Origin: Symsagittifera roscoffensis
Lineage: Eukaryota; Xenacoelomorpha; Acoela; Convolutidae
NCBI RefSeq assembly: GCF_963678635.1
Contig: NC_087062.1
Coordinates: forward strand, 16,915,789-16,979,788
Reading direction: 5' to 3'
Length of the DNA stretch: 64,000 bases
The position numbers and the translations under genes were made by a program. The notes below the pieces were generated by a model that searched no databases, was not told the origin of the DNA, and was given only the letters and a program-made list of their open reading frames with translations. Every line of letters starts with the position of its first letter. Position 1 is the first letter of the stretch. Positions 1 to 10,220 of the stretch are shown piece by piece.

Positions 1-1010
1 AAAACATTAGGCAAGAGGATTCAAATTTGCTCGCCTCATGTGTTGACCTGACCGCCCAAACGCCGTCTTTTTTAGAATTTTTTGGTAGAACTTTGTCCGC
101 CCGAAGACGACGCTCGGCCATCTCAGCGTATTAAACAAAAGCAATACCAGAGTAACCATTGGCCCTGATTTAGCGGGATGGCACTTAAAATGAAATATGG
201 CTCACAGTAATCTATTTTTCACAGGAAAACATTGAAACTAATTAGCGGGGTGAAGATGTAGCGCTAATAATAGCTCCTGTTGATCAGTTGATATTTCTCG
301 CTCATGCACGACTTTCTGCACAGTTCAACCGAACCAATGTTCAGGTAATTAGTTGAGCCTGCCCTGAAAGTATCCTACTCATGGACTAATCTGGAGATTT
401 TTTTAAAAAAAAATTTATTAAAAAATGTTTTATGGCAGATGGACGTGACAGGATGTTATTGGAAAAACAAACAATTTAACCCGGGCTACCTGTCCGTGGG
501 AGTTCATCCCTGAGCCAGGCCTTGCCAAGGGAAAAACCATGTCAAAGTCTTGCAGGGATTGCCCTGGGCTTCCTGGAGCAGTCTTAGAGTCCGAGCCTGG
601 ATTTCAATGTTTTTAGATGATTTTTCAAAATTGCACTACCTCTGACTCATTTTAGTTTTTGGCTCTTTCGGTGAAAAAATGAGCCTGGGTTACGTTGTAT
701 GCCAAACACTTAATATTTTTGATTGTAATTTTTTTCTGAAACTGTTTTTGTGAGCATAAAAATGGCCTTGCGGCGACTAAAAACTAACAATAACTTTGTA
801 AATCATTGCTGATTTCCTGGATTTCCTGAAAGGCTACCTAGCAGGTGTCCAGTCCTAGTTTTCAAAGATCTGAAGCATGTCTGTTTTCAGCCAGCACATA
901 CCTGCATTAGACCCGCATCAGTTGTGCTAACTGAAGATATGCTCACACATGCAGGATACATGATCATACCCGATCTGAACGTCCTCACACCTGCAGGATA
1001 CATAATCAAG
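1..1010. other. Intergenic stretch, no gene recognised
   Basis: AT-rich single-copy-looking DNA with no convincing coding frame on either strand. Near its right end, about 938-1008, a phrase of roughly 38 bases built around CAGGATACATGATCA occurs twice in direct orientation. I see no RNA gene, LTR or transposon end here. Confidence 0.5.
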
Positions 1011-1014
1011 CAAT

Positions 1015-1340
1015 GTGGGCGGGGAGAAGAGCCTAGAAAAGAGGGGGTGAGCGCAAACTAGAAAAAAAGGGGAAGAAAAGTGCATACTACAAAAGAGGAG
1101 GAGAGAGCAAGGAATAGAAAAGCATAGAAAAGGGGGAGGAAAAGAGCCTGAAAAAGAGAGGAGGACAAGAGCTAACAAGAAAAGGGGAGGTAAAAGCAAG
1201 GGTAGAAAAGCATAGAAACTAGTAGAGGAAAAAGGAAAACTAGAAAAGGTGAGGAAAACATCAAAGTTGAGGAAAAACCTAGAAAGGGAAAGGAAAAGAG
1301 CCTAGAAAGCAGGGCAGGAAAAGAACAAAAAAATAGAACT
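1015..1340. repeat. Purine-rich degenerate tandem tract
   Basis: About 320 bases in which the plus strand is almost entirely A and G, with recurring phrases such as GAGCCTAGAAAAG, GAATAGAAAAGCATAG and GGGGAGGAAAAG at intervals of roughly 20-30 bases. This is a degenerate tandem array rather than coding sequence. The complementary strand has a long open frame only because polypyrimidine DNA lacks stop codons. Such mirror-like homopurine tracts can adopt triplex (H-DNA) structure; that is inference from composition alone. Confidence 0.75.
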
Positions 1341-1360
1341 AGACGAAATATATGTTTTTG

Positions 1361-2013
1361 TTCCGACTTTCGATACGAAAATAACGGAATATTTGTGCTC
1401 GGGGTGGGTTTTTTTAGACAAATTTCGAATTTTCAAATAGCCATTTTATATCATTCAAAAGATACTGTTGTCCTGAGCTTTAATTTGAAAAGATATTTCA
1501 CCTGTGATCATTTTTCGTAAACTTATGAGGGTTTAGAGATTGCCATTTTAGCCAATTTCGGACGATTAACGCGGGATATATTTCGCGCTATTATTGCGTA
1601 AGCGGAGATTTTGTAAAATTTGAAATTTTTTCTTTAAAAATCATCCCACACACGCCATATAGAGTACAAACAAAACAGATTTTGTTCCTATTACCTAATC
1701 AATTATGACATATAGGCTTCCTTGAATCAATCTGGAACAATTTCTAATACGGATTAAATCTCGCTTACGCGTTAATAGCGCGAAATATATCGCGCGTTAA
1801 TTGTCCCAAATTGGCATCTTTAAACCCAAAAAACTTTACGAAAAATGATCACAGGTGAATTATTTTTTCAATTTTAAGCTCACGACAACAATACCATTTG
1901 TATGAAAAAAATTCTGTCAAAAAAATGGCTAGTTAAAAAGTCGAAATTTATCTGAAGAAAAAAAACCACCCCCGAGCACAAATGTTCCGTTACTTTCCTA
2001 TCGAAAGTCGGAG
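1361..2013. repeat. Foldback (long inverted-repeat) element
   Basis: Two arms of roughly 270-280 bases face each other around a spacer of about 100 bases (about 1640-1735). The left arm opens with TTCCGACTTTCGATA and GTGCTCGGGGTGGG; the right arm closes with the reverse complements of both. Inner arm ends contain GCGCGAAATATATCGCGCG-type self-complementary blocks. Arms are imperfect (several indels), so this is an old hairpin-forming, MITE-like element. No coding capacity. Part of another copy of the same arm lies just to the right (2090-2480). Confidence 0.75.
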
Positions 2014-2089
2014 AAAAAAGCAATAGCATTTTACTCAGTATCGGAACATTTCTCGACATTATTTTTTAACCGGAATATACCAGAATATT

Positions 2090-2480
2090 TGTGATCGGGT
2101 GGGTTTTTTTTTCTTTAGACAAATTTCGACTTTGTAACTAACCATTTTTGACGGAATTGTTTTATATAATTCAAAAGCTATTGTTGTTGTGAGCTCTTAT
2201 TTGAAAAAATATTTCACCTGTGATCATTATTGGTAAAGTATGGGGGGATTAAAGATTGCGATTTTGGCCAATTTAGGACAATTAATGCGCGATATAGTTC
2301 GCGCTATTAACGCGTAAGCGGAGAGTTAATCCGTCTAAGAAATCGTTCCAAATTGGTTGAAAGAAGCTTATTTGCCACATTTGATTTGTTACAAGGAGCG
2401 AAATTGATCCATTTGTACTTTATATGGCGTGTGTGGGGATGATTTTGGCAAAAACCTCAAATAAAAAAAATTGAATTTGT
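2090..2480. repeat. Second, single-arm copy of the foldback repeat
   Basis: Starts with a TGATCGGGTGGG block like the outer end of the foldback arm at 1361 and runs through the same internal landmarks in the same order: the ATTTCACCTGTGATCATT phrase, the GATTAAAGATTGC phrase, the CGCGCTATTAACGCG near-palindrome and the GGCGTGTGTGGGGATGATT block. The last two continue into the tandem duplication beginning at 2302. It is a diverged copy of one arm plus part of the loop. Confidence 0.65.
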
Positions 2481-3185
2481 TCTTTTTTTAAATTCAATTT
2501 TTCATGTTATTACTACTCCATAGACCTTAAAAGGCAATCAGAACATTCATGGTTTCTCCCTGATACGAGCAAACTTGTTTACTTTTGAATAGGGACTGAT
2601 AAATAAATGTTCACTCGATATGCAACTTGACTAAATCCCCTGAAATTTTATGGTCTCGACTTCGCGTGGTTATGAAAAAATAAAAAATAAAATACACCAA
2701 AAAACAAACTTTCTTTCCCATTTTCAATGGTCGGAACAAAAATCAAATTCATGATCAATCGTTATTGTTTGAAAAGAATATAAAGTAACTGATTATTAAT
2801 GATTATTGAAATTGTGAGCGATTTAAAAAACAAAACTTCTGAACATAACGTTTCCGCGATTAAATTTTTTTTGTCATTCTTTTTCGTATTTTATTACATA
2901 TTTTCATAACTTATTGTACCGTACATGAAAATTGTATGACTCAACATTATTTCAAAACCAGAAATGAGTTATTCTCAAAAATGAGTTCAAAAATGGTTTT
3001 GCTCTAAATTTTTGTGTTTTGTGGAAAAACACATGAACAAAAAAAGCTTCTGAAAAATAAAAACCTTCTAATTAAGTGGGAAAAATTGCGCTCAATTCAC
3101 ATATGCAGATCATTCAAAAATGATTAAAATAGTTTAAAAATTATTAAAAAGTAATACAATTTTATTATTATGAAACGAATCGATG

Positions 3186-3602
3186 GGTGGCGTCCCTCAT
3201 GCTTGAAGGACCGAATGCTTGAAATTAATTTTAGCTTACTTTCCGCCAATCAGAAATGAGTATTCAAAATCTCAAAATAAATCGTGAAAACCTCAAAGTA
3301 AAAAAATAAATCCAGGCCATTAGTTTTAATATTGACCGATTGGATAATAAGCAGATGAGTTTTCAAGACTGAAAATTTCGTATGATTTTGACCTCATTAA
3401 TTTTGATAATTAACTGAGTAATATTGGGTTGTAACCCGCAATTCGAAATTTTTTTAAAATTGTTTTCCACTGATTAAATACATTTTCTGTTAATATTGAC
3501 TTCGGTTTTGTGAGAAAGGCATTTAGCCAGTAGAAACGCTTGGCGATTTTGATTGGTTGAAAATTTTCAAGCATTCGGTCCTTCAAGCATGAGAACCCTC
3601 CC
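3186..3602 (+). mobile_element. MITE, ~10-bp-TSD family, copy 1
   Basis: About 417 bases bounded by near-identical inverted repeats; the core 26 bases of each terminus are exact reverse complements (left reads CATGCTTGAAGGACCG, right reads CGGTCCTTCAAGCATG). The outer ends differ: the 'A' end begins GGTGGCGTCCCT, the 'B' end begins GGGGAGGGTTCT when read inward. Non-coding. It lies in the first unit of the tandem duplication, so it is a segmental copy of the element at 5057 rather than an independent insertion. TSD length elsewhere in the family (9-10 bp) suggests Mutator-like ancestry. Confidence 0.85.
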
Positions 3603-3990
3603 CCTTTGGCCATATATTTTTGTTTTGTTAGTTTACGAACGATCTTCCTGTAATTTTGAAAAACCGAGTTCCAATTTACACTTCGGAATGAACTATTCGG
3701 AATTAACAGCAGTTGACCTCTCATTTATGGGCTCATCAAACTATTCGTAATTAACCGCAAATGTCTCCTCATTTATGGGCTCATCTAATGTGATTTCTGT
3801 AATTGGCAGACAATTTTTTGTGGCTTGGATGAGATATTCTATGCAGACGCTGATGACATCTCATACTTTTGTATTTTTTGTTGTTTTGTGTATTTTATAA
3901 ACTAGTTTTCCTTGCATCATTTGAAGAAAATCGTATTTACTTGAATTGGATGTTTGTGTTTGCATTTGAAGTTTCATGGCATCGATGCGT

Positions 3991-4168
3991 GGAGGGTTCT
4001 CATGCTTGAAGGACCGAATGCTTGAAAAATTTCAAACACTCAAAATCGCCAAGCGTTTCTACTGGCTAAGTGCCTTTCTCACAAAATCGAAGTCAATATT
4101 AACATAAAATGTATTAAATCAGTGGAAAACAATTAAAAAAAATACGAATTGCGGGTTACAACCCAACG
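3991..4168 (-). mobile_element. MITE, ~10-bp-TSD family, copy 2, truncated
   Basis: Begins with the B end (GGAGGGTTCTCATGCTTGAA) and matches the first 178 bases of the complete copy at 5861-6273, then stops where the tandem-duplication junction falls. The A end is absent. Confidence 0.85.
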
Positions 4169-4172
4169 CTTA

Positions 4173-6039
4173 CGCTATTAACGCGTAAGCGGAGAGTTAA
4201 TCCGTCTTAGAAATTGTTCCAAATTGGTTGAAAGAAGCTTATTTGCCACATTTGATTTGTTACAAGGAGCGAAATTGATCCATTTGTACTTAATATGGCG
4301 TGTGTGGGGATGATTTTGGCAAAAATCTCAAATAAAAAAAATTGAATTTGTTTTTTTTTACATTCAATTTTTCATGTTATTACTATTCCATAGACCTTAA
4401 AAGGCAATCAGAACATTCATGGTTTCTCCCTGATACGAGCAAACTTGTTTACTTTTGAATACGGACTGATAAAAAAATGTTCACTCGATATGCAACTTGA
4501 CTAAATCCCCTGAAATTTTATGGTCTCGACTTCGCGTGGTTATGAAAAAATAAAAAATAAAATACACCAAAAAACAAACTTTCTTTCCCATTTTCAATGG
4601 TCGGAACAAAAACCAAATTCATGATCAATCGTTATTGTTTGAAAAGAATATAAAGTAACTGATTTTTAATGATTATTGAAATTGTGAGCGATTTAAAAAA
4701 ACAAAACTTCTGAACATAACGTTTCCGCGATTAAATTTTTTTTGTCATTCTTTTTCAAATTTTAATACATATTTTCATAACTTATTGTACCGTACATGAA
4801 AATTGTATGACTCAACATTATTTCAAAACCAGAAATGAGTTATTCTCAAAAATGAGATCAAAAATGGTTTTGCTCTAAATTTTTGTGTTTTGTGGAAAAA
4901 CACATGAAAAAAAAAAGCTTCTGAAAAATAAAAATCTTCTAGTTAAGTGGGAAAAATTGCGCTCAATTCACATATGCAGATCATTCAAAAATGATTAAAA
5001 TAGTTTAAAAATTATTAAAACGGAATACAGTTTTATTATTATGAAACGCATCGATGGGTGGCGTCCCTCATGCTTGAAGGACCGAATGCTTGAAATTAAT
5101 TTTAGCTTACTTTCCGCCAATCAGAAATGAGTATTCGAAATCTCAAAATAAATCGTGAAAACCTCAAAGTAAGAAAATAAATCCAGGCCATTAGTTTTAA
5201 TTTTGACCGATTGGATAATAAGCAGATGAGTTTTCAAGACTGAAAATTTTCGTATGATTTTGACCTCATTAATTTTGATAATTAACTGAATAATATTGGG
5301 TTGTAACCCGCAATTCGTAATTTTTTTAACTTGTTTTCCACTGATTAAATACATTTTCTGTTAATATTGACTTCGATTTTGTGAGAAAGGCATTTAGCCA
5401 GTAGAAACGCTTGGCGATTTTGATTGGTTGAAATTTTTCAAGCATTCGGTCCTTCAAGCATGAGAACCCTCCCCTTTGGCCATATATTTTTGTTTTGTTA
5501 GTTTACGAACGATCTTCCTGTAATTTTGAAAAACCGAGTTCCAATTTACACTTTGGAATGAACTATTCGGAATTAACAGCAGTTGACCTCTCATTTATGG
5601 GCTCATCAAACTATTTGTAATTAACCGCAAATGAATCCTCATTTATGGGCTCATCTAATGTGATTTCTGTAATTGGCAGACAATTTTTTGTGGCTTGGAT
5701 GAAATATTCTATGCAGACGCTGATGACATCTCATACTTTTGTATTTTTTGTTGTTTTGTGTGTTTTATAAACTAGTTTTCCTTGCATCATTTGAACAAAA
5801 TCGTATTTACTTGAATTGAATGTTTGTGTTTGCATTTGAAGTTTCGTGGCATCGATGCGTGGAGGGTTCTCATGCTTGAAGGACCGAATGCTTGAAAAAT
5901 TTCAAACACTCAAAATCGCCAAGCGTTTCTACTGGCTAAGTGCCTTTCTCACAAAATCGAAGTGAATATTAACATAAAATGTATTAAATCAATGGAAAAC
6001 AATAAAAAAAAATTACGAATTGCGGGTTACAACCCAACG
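4173..6039. repeat. Tandem duplication, second copy (1.87 kb)
   Basis: Second unit of the 1,871-bp-period direct duplication that starts at 2302. Differences from the first copy are scattered substitutions and short homopolymer length changes, which points to a fairly recent event. The homology stops inside the MITE at 5861-6273, whose remaining 234 bases are present only here. Confidence 0.9.
5057..5472 (+). mobile_element. MITE, ~10-bp-TSD family, copy 3 (A to B)
   Basis: Complete element of 416 bases, A end at 5057 and B end at 5472, with the 26-base exact inverted repeats typical of the family. Its left flank is CGCATCGATG (5047-5056). The expected duplicate does not follow the right end; its reverse complement instead sits next to the left end of the facing copy at 5861, which shows that the spacer between the two copies has been inverted. 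Confidence 0.88.
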
Positions 6040-6273
6040 ATTCAAATAATTATCAAAATTAATAAGTTCAAAATCATACGAAATTTTCAGTCTTGAAAAC
6101 TCATCTGCTTATTATCCAATCGGTCAATATTAACACTAATGGCCTGGATTTATTTTCTTACTTTGAGATTTTCACGATTTATTTTGAGATTTTGAATACT
6201 CAATTCTGATTGGCGGAAAGTAAGCTAAAACTAATTTCAAGCATTCGGTCCTTCAAGCATGAGGGACGCCACC
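5861..6273 (-). mobile_element. MITE, ~10-bp-TSD family, copy 4 (B to A)
   Basis: Complete element of 413 bases in the opposite orientation to the copy at 5057. Right flank TGGCCAAAGG (6274-6283); the reverse complement of this 10-mer, CCTTTGGCCA, follows the right end of copy 3 at 5473-5482. With the 388-base spacer mentally flipped back, each MITE would have its own matching ~10-base target duplication. Non-coding. Confidence 0.88.
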
Positions 6274-6370
6274 TGGCCAAAGGAAGCTAAAAAGTATGTT
6301 TGCGCTTCTCGTGGATTTTCTATAGAATTAATGGTCTAATGGCCATTTAAATGTTTCATAATGATCAAGT

Positions 6371-6758
6371 CAGGGGCGGGTTTAGGGGGGGGGGGGAGAT
6401 GGTGGTATGGGGGCGGACGCTCTCTTCCCCTTACGGATTCGACCCCCTGTCGACCAAAAGGGTCTCCCCTTTGTACTATTTTGAGATATTCATTTTGGTG
6501 ACAGACCCTAAAAACTTTCTAAAAGCGTCTTCGGCGCCAATGTATACTAATTTTGAGGAGGGAGCGACTTTTTGGTCAAAACTTTACAAAAAGTGCCAAA
6601 CGCTTTTTTGGCCAGTTTTTTTTTCAAAATTTCGCCTGCGGCGCAGAAAAGTTGACCAAAACAGGTTCTTTTTAGTGCTCTGGGAGAGCCTGGAAAATCT
6701 ATTTGGTCGACCTTTTTGAAAATTCGATCCCCTCGAGAAAATCCTAGATCCGCCCCTG
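6371..6758 (+). mobile_element. hAT-type MITE with intact 8-bp TSD
   Basis: A 388-base non-coding element. It begins CAGGGGCGGGTTTAGG and ends CCTAGATCCGCCCCTG (imperfect terminal inverted repeats) and is flanked by the exact 8-base duplication GATCAAGT (6363-6370 and 6759-6766). CAGGGG termini and 8-bp duplications are the hallmark of hAT transposons. Several diverged relatives lie elsewhere in the window. A 122-codon open frame runs through it but is not conserved in the other copies, so I do not call it a gene. Confidence 0.92.
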
Positions 6759-6844
6759 GATCAAGTGTAATGTGATCAGTATTGCAAACAGTTTTCCAAA
6801 AGATAATTTGTTTTTGTGTTATAGGTTGGAAGTGCGCCTACTTG

Positions 6845-7780
6845 TTAGCGCTGATTCAGAAGCAACGGTATTCTGTATAGGATGAACTTTTTTTGCTTAA
6901 GGTGCAAAATTCTAGTCATTCCACACCTAGCCGTCCCTTCCACGCGGACTACCTGCCTGTCAGTGCCAATGCTGTTAAATAGCTCTACTTCTTGATATCC
7001 TGTCATTCGGAATTCGATCCCAGTCGAGATGAAAAAAGGAGAGGACGAAAGATCAACTTCCATTGTTGCGGGGTACTGGTAGTTTTGGAGTTGGCAATTG
7101 GCGCCGTATCCAAAGTAAAGTGGTTTAGAAAGAAGCCCGTCGTAGTGTGGTTCTAGCTGGCTGAAAGTGACGTCGTCGCATATGACCAAAGTCATGCAAG
7201 ACGAAGTTTGGATCTGAACTCTAGTCCAAGTTCGAGTTACTGGAAAAATCGGTGGGCTATTTAGTTTATCCGATCCTCCCCAAATTGACTTTCCTCCTAC
7301 ATCCAGAAATATTTTGGCGGGAGATTCAGCCATCACGCAGTACACTTCGACAGCAACCCCTCGTATTTTAATGACGTAGTAGCCATCGCCGGCCAATGGA
7401 TCTGTCGACTTGATGCCCTGACAGTCAAAAGTTTCACCCTCTTCTTCGCGTTTAATAATATAGAACTCTGAAAAACCATAGGTCGGAACCTTGCCACATA
7501 TTCCGATTTTAACCGATCGGAAGTTGAAACCGATACTCGTGGCATTAAACAGGCTGCATTTCTTATTTGAGGCACAGTACTCAAAAGCGAAGCATCCGTT
7601 GTTTGTGAAGCATTTAGCCCAACAGTCTGCGAGGACGATTTCCCCAGATGCTTCGAAAGGTTCCCCCGTTTTTTCAAGACAATCGCATATCTCGTAATGT
7701 TTTTGTGCCAACGTTCCCAGGTTATTTTGATATGTGTGAGGAACCAAAATAAAGAAAACTACAAGCCAAAGATTTTTCAT
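6845..7780 (-). CDS. Secreted PAN/apple-GON domain protein
   Basis: A single uninterrupted 311-codon frame starting at an ATG, with ATGAAAAATC opening a clear signal peptide (residues 1-18, hydrophobic VVFFILV core). Residues 31-95 are cysteine-rich (C32, C34, C53, C57, C63, C69, C75, C95), with an arrangement like a PAN/apple module. Residues 118-290 resemble a GON domain: an opening cysteine before an Ile-Lys block, a DGYYVIKIRG segment followed by VYCVM, a 'trp-thr' strand near 185, and GYGANCQ near 224-230 matching the conserved Gly-x-Ala-x-Cys of GON domains. In animals GON domains occur at the C-terminus of ADAMTS9/GON-1 proteases and in some standalone extracellular proteins. The predicted product is extracellular; no protease domain is present. 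The last ~20 residues (basic, then hydrophobic) look unlike the family, so the true 3' end could involve another exon. Domain calls are by eye. Confidence 0.72.
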   Translation of the reverse strand: MKNLWLVVFFILVPHTYQNNLGTLAQKHYEICDCLEKTGEPFEASGEIVLADCWAKCFTNNGCFAFEYCASNKKCSLFNATSIGFNFRSVKIGICGKVPTYGFSEFYIIKREEEGETFDCQGIKSTDPLAGDGYYVIKIRGVAVEVYCVMAESPAKIFLDVGGKSIWGGSDKLNSPPIFPVTRTWTRVQIQTSSCMTLVICDDVTFSQLEPHYDGLLSKPLYFGYGANCQLQNYQYPATMEVDLSSSPFFISTGIEFRMTGYQEVELFNSIGTDRQVVRVEGTARCGMTRILHLKQKKFILYRIPLLLNQR

Positions 7781-8150
7781 TATTGATATTATTTGAAGTC
7801 AATTGAGTGAGACTGCCTCCTAGATCTACTGAAACGAATTGAATTTTCAGTAACAGCATATGTTATTTGTCGATGTCTTCAAATTTTTCCACATCTTGAA
7901 ACATATGGCTTCCGTTTCCGCAATTTCAAATATTTGAAACATTTGTATCTAATATGAAATCGAAATCTCCCAGGATACTGTTTCATATCATGTATGGTGA
8001 GTCTTGAATAATTCATACAGTTCAATTCCTTTTTTAACAGATTACTGTTTACTGTCACATGAAAAAATGTATACACAGAAATTTATTTAAATTTTTAATG
8101 AATAACAAAGTTCAATCTGAGGCTAAGTGTAGAGAAACCATGTATATTTC
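7781..8150. promoter_or_regulatory. Upstream region of the PAN/GON gene
   Basis: Non-coding AT-rich DNA between the gene's start codon and the first decayed duplicate. It should contain the promoter because the gene reads leftward, but I see no motif I would defend as a TATA box or initiator. Confidence 0.3.
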
Positions 8151-8945
8151 AATCAATGATATTTAAGTCAGTTCATATGTCTACCCAGCCACGAAACTTG
8201 AGAAAAAACTGAAAGAAACTCCAATTTATTGGTATTATTTAGGGGAACCAGTGATACAGGTTAAAGGGATCAAGCCTGAAAAAATTGATAGCATAGAGCA
8301 ATTAACTCAAAAAGTTTGTGTTTCTTCATTTCCTTTTTTGAGTGCATTTTGGCCTAATTTTGATGACATTATAGATATCTGAAGCAGATTCCTTCGCAGT
8401 CAAACATTTTTTCCGTTTTAAGTTGCAATTAACAAAGTAAAACTCAGAAAAACAATCCACCGGAGTTTTCATTCAGTTATCGTGTTTAACTGATTTTAAA
8501 AATTTGAGGATATTTGCATTTATTACTTTACAGGCTTTAGTTTTATTATACATCAATCAACTCGGCAGTCTGCGAAAATAATTATATTTTTGAGCTCCTC
8601 GGTCGTCTTCACGGCAATTAAATTTCTCGTAATGTTTCTGTACTAAAATTCCTAGGTTTCATCGAAAGGCAATCAACAGTTATCAAAACTTAAGTTTCCT
8701 TTTTCAATGTGATTGTAGATTTTGATTTGGCATATCTTCTTGTATCTAAATCGGATAGTATTAATTATACCAAATCTTTTTAGAGAAATTTTTAAAACAT
8801 TCATCTTTTCATTAAATTTTCCCTCGTTTTCAGCAATTTAAAACAAAGGTGTCAATTGTAAATCCAAAATCTCAATGGATGAAAAAAGATTGCTTCTGCA
8901 ATTCCCTTAGGATATGTCGAAGGCTAATTAGCTTGTTTAAAGATT
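8150..8945. repeat. Diverged direct duplication, copy 1
   Basis: Runs parallel to 9375-10060. Shared landmarks in order include the CTACCCAGC...CGAAACTTGAGAAAAA phrase, the CAATTTATTGGTAT phrase, the CATTCAGTTATCGTGTTTAA phrase and the AACAAAGGTGTCAA...GTCGAAGGCTAA phrase. Within it, 8575-8660 resembles the first coding part of the PAN/GON gene. Confidence 0.75.
8575..8660 (-). pseudogene. Relic of PAN/GON gene N-terminal region, 1
   Basis: On the minus strand this stretch conceptually reads NLGILVQKHYE, matching the gene's NLGTLAQKHYE (residues 20-30), then degenerates while keeping a CAGTCTGCGA block that corresponds to the gene around residues 51-55. A stop follows. The rest of the coding region is not recognisable. 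It therefore looks like an old tandem duplicate of the neighbouring gene of which only this patch is still alignable by eye. Confidence 0.6.
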
Positions 8946-9374
8946 TTTCTGTTTCTCATTTAACCACTTTCCATCCTAACTTATTTTGCATGAGCTCATT
9001 TTACGTCTCAAATTGCTTAACTCCCAAATGTCATTAAAATGAGAAGTTTCCCAAATGGCATAATTTTCATGCAACAATTGCGTCGAAAAAAATTTTGAGA
9101 TTTCTTTTTAATGAAAAAGGTGTAAAAAATAAAAAAAAGTTGTCAATTTAATTGCTGTTTGATAGTATCTCGAAAAAAAGTTAAGAATTCTTATAAAAAG
9201 CATATTGTGTCACCACTTTTTGCAGCAAATGGGTCACTTCACATTTTTTGAAAGCAATAAATCAACTCTTGTTCACATATAATCTCGTTTTAAAAAATGG
9301 AGAAAAACGAGTTGGGAAAGCATTTGAATGTCCTGGAAGTTTATGCCACTTGGGAAAAAAAATTTCAAGCAACT

Positions 9375-10060
9375 TTCAATCAATGTTATTTGAGTCAGTT
9401 CATACATCTACCCAGCATCGAAACTTGAGAAAAACTGAGCAAAAATCCTGCAATTTATTGGTATAAATTAACGGAACCAGTAATACAGGTTTAAGGGTTC
9501 AGTCCTGAGAAAATTGATAGCTTTAAGAAAATAACTCAAAAAGTATGTGTTTCTTCGTTTCCGTTTTTGTGTGCATTTTGGCCTAAATTTGATAACATGA
9601 TAGAGCAGATTCCTTCGCAGTCAAACAATTTTTCCGTTTTAAGCTGCGATTAACAAAGTAAAACTCAGAAAAACAATCCACCTGAGTTTTCATTCAGTTA
9701 TCGTGTTTAACTGATTTTAAAAATTTGAGGATATTTGCATTGAATACTTTACAGGCTTTAGTTTTATTATACATCAATCAACTCGGCAGTCTGCAAGAAT
9801 AATTATATTTTTGAGCTCCTTGGTCGTCTTCGCGTCATTTAAGTTTCTCGTAATGCTTCTCTGCTAAAAATCCTAGGTTTCTTTGAAAGGCAACTAACAG
9901 AAAAAAAACTTAATAAGCCATACATAATCACGACTAAAATTTGCTTTTTTCCTTGTATTTAGCCATTGAAAACAAAGGTGTCAAATATAAATTCAAAACC
10001 TGCAAAATTGAAACAAAGATTCTTTCTGCGATTCACCCTAGGATCTGTCGAAGGCTAACT
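9375..10060. repeat. Diverged direct duplication, copy 2
   Basis: Second copy of the segment at 8150-8945, same order and orientation, with many substitutions and a shorter right part (the interval before the AACAAAGGTGTCAA phrase is reduced). Together with the gene itself this suggests a three-member tandem array in which only the leftmost member remains coding. Confidence 0.72.
9790..9885 (-). pseudogene. Relic of PAN/GON gene N-terminal region, 2
   Basis: Minus-strand reading gives NLGFLAEKHYEKLK followed directly by a stop codon, again matching the gene's NLGTLAQKHYE region. It occupies the equivalent position in the second duplication copy. No other part of the gene is visible. Confidence 0.6.
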
Positions 10061-10220
10061 AAGTGATACTTTCACCCATGATCCCTCGGGATGATCCCCC
10101 CCTCTCGGCTGGTGATGAGTTACTGGTCCGGGCAGATGACTTACAAGTTTAGATTTAAGTTCCTAAGAAGCGTTTATAATAAAACGTTTTGATGAATGCT
10201 AATTTTAAAACTGATATCTG

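Larger units (their letters stand above)
2302..4168. repeat. Tandem duplication, first copy (1.87 kb)
   Basis: This segment repeats at 4173-6039 with a constant offset of 1,871 bases and only scattered substitutions and 1-bp indels. Both copies start in CGCTATTAACGCGTAAGCGG and end in GGGTTACAACCCAACG. The copies are separated by four bases (CTTA). The right breakpoint lies inside a MITE, so the first copy carries a truncated MITE (3991-4168) while the second copy keeps the complete one. No gene is carried by the unit. Confidence 0.9.

Noticed and set aside
6351-6719. 122-codon plus-strand frame
   Set aside because: It lies within the hAT-type MITE and the frame is not kept in the other copies.
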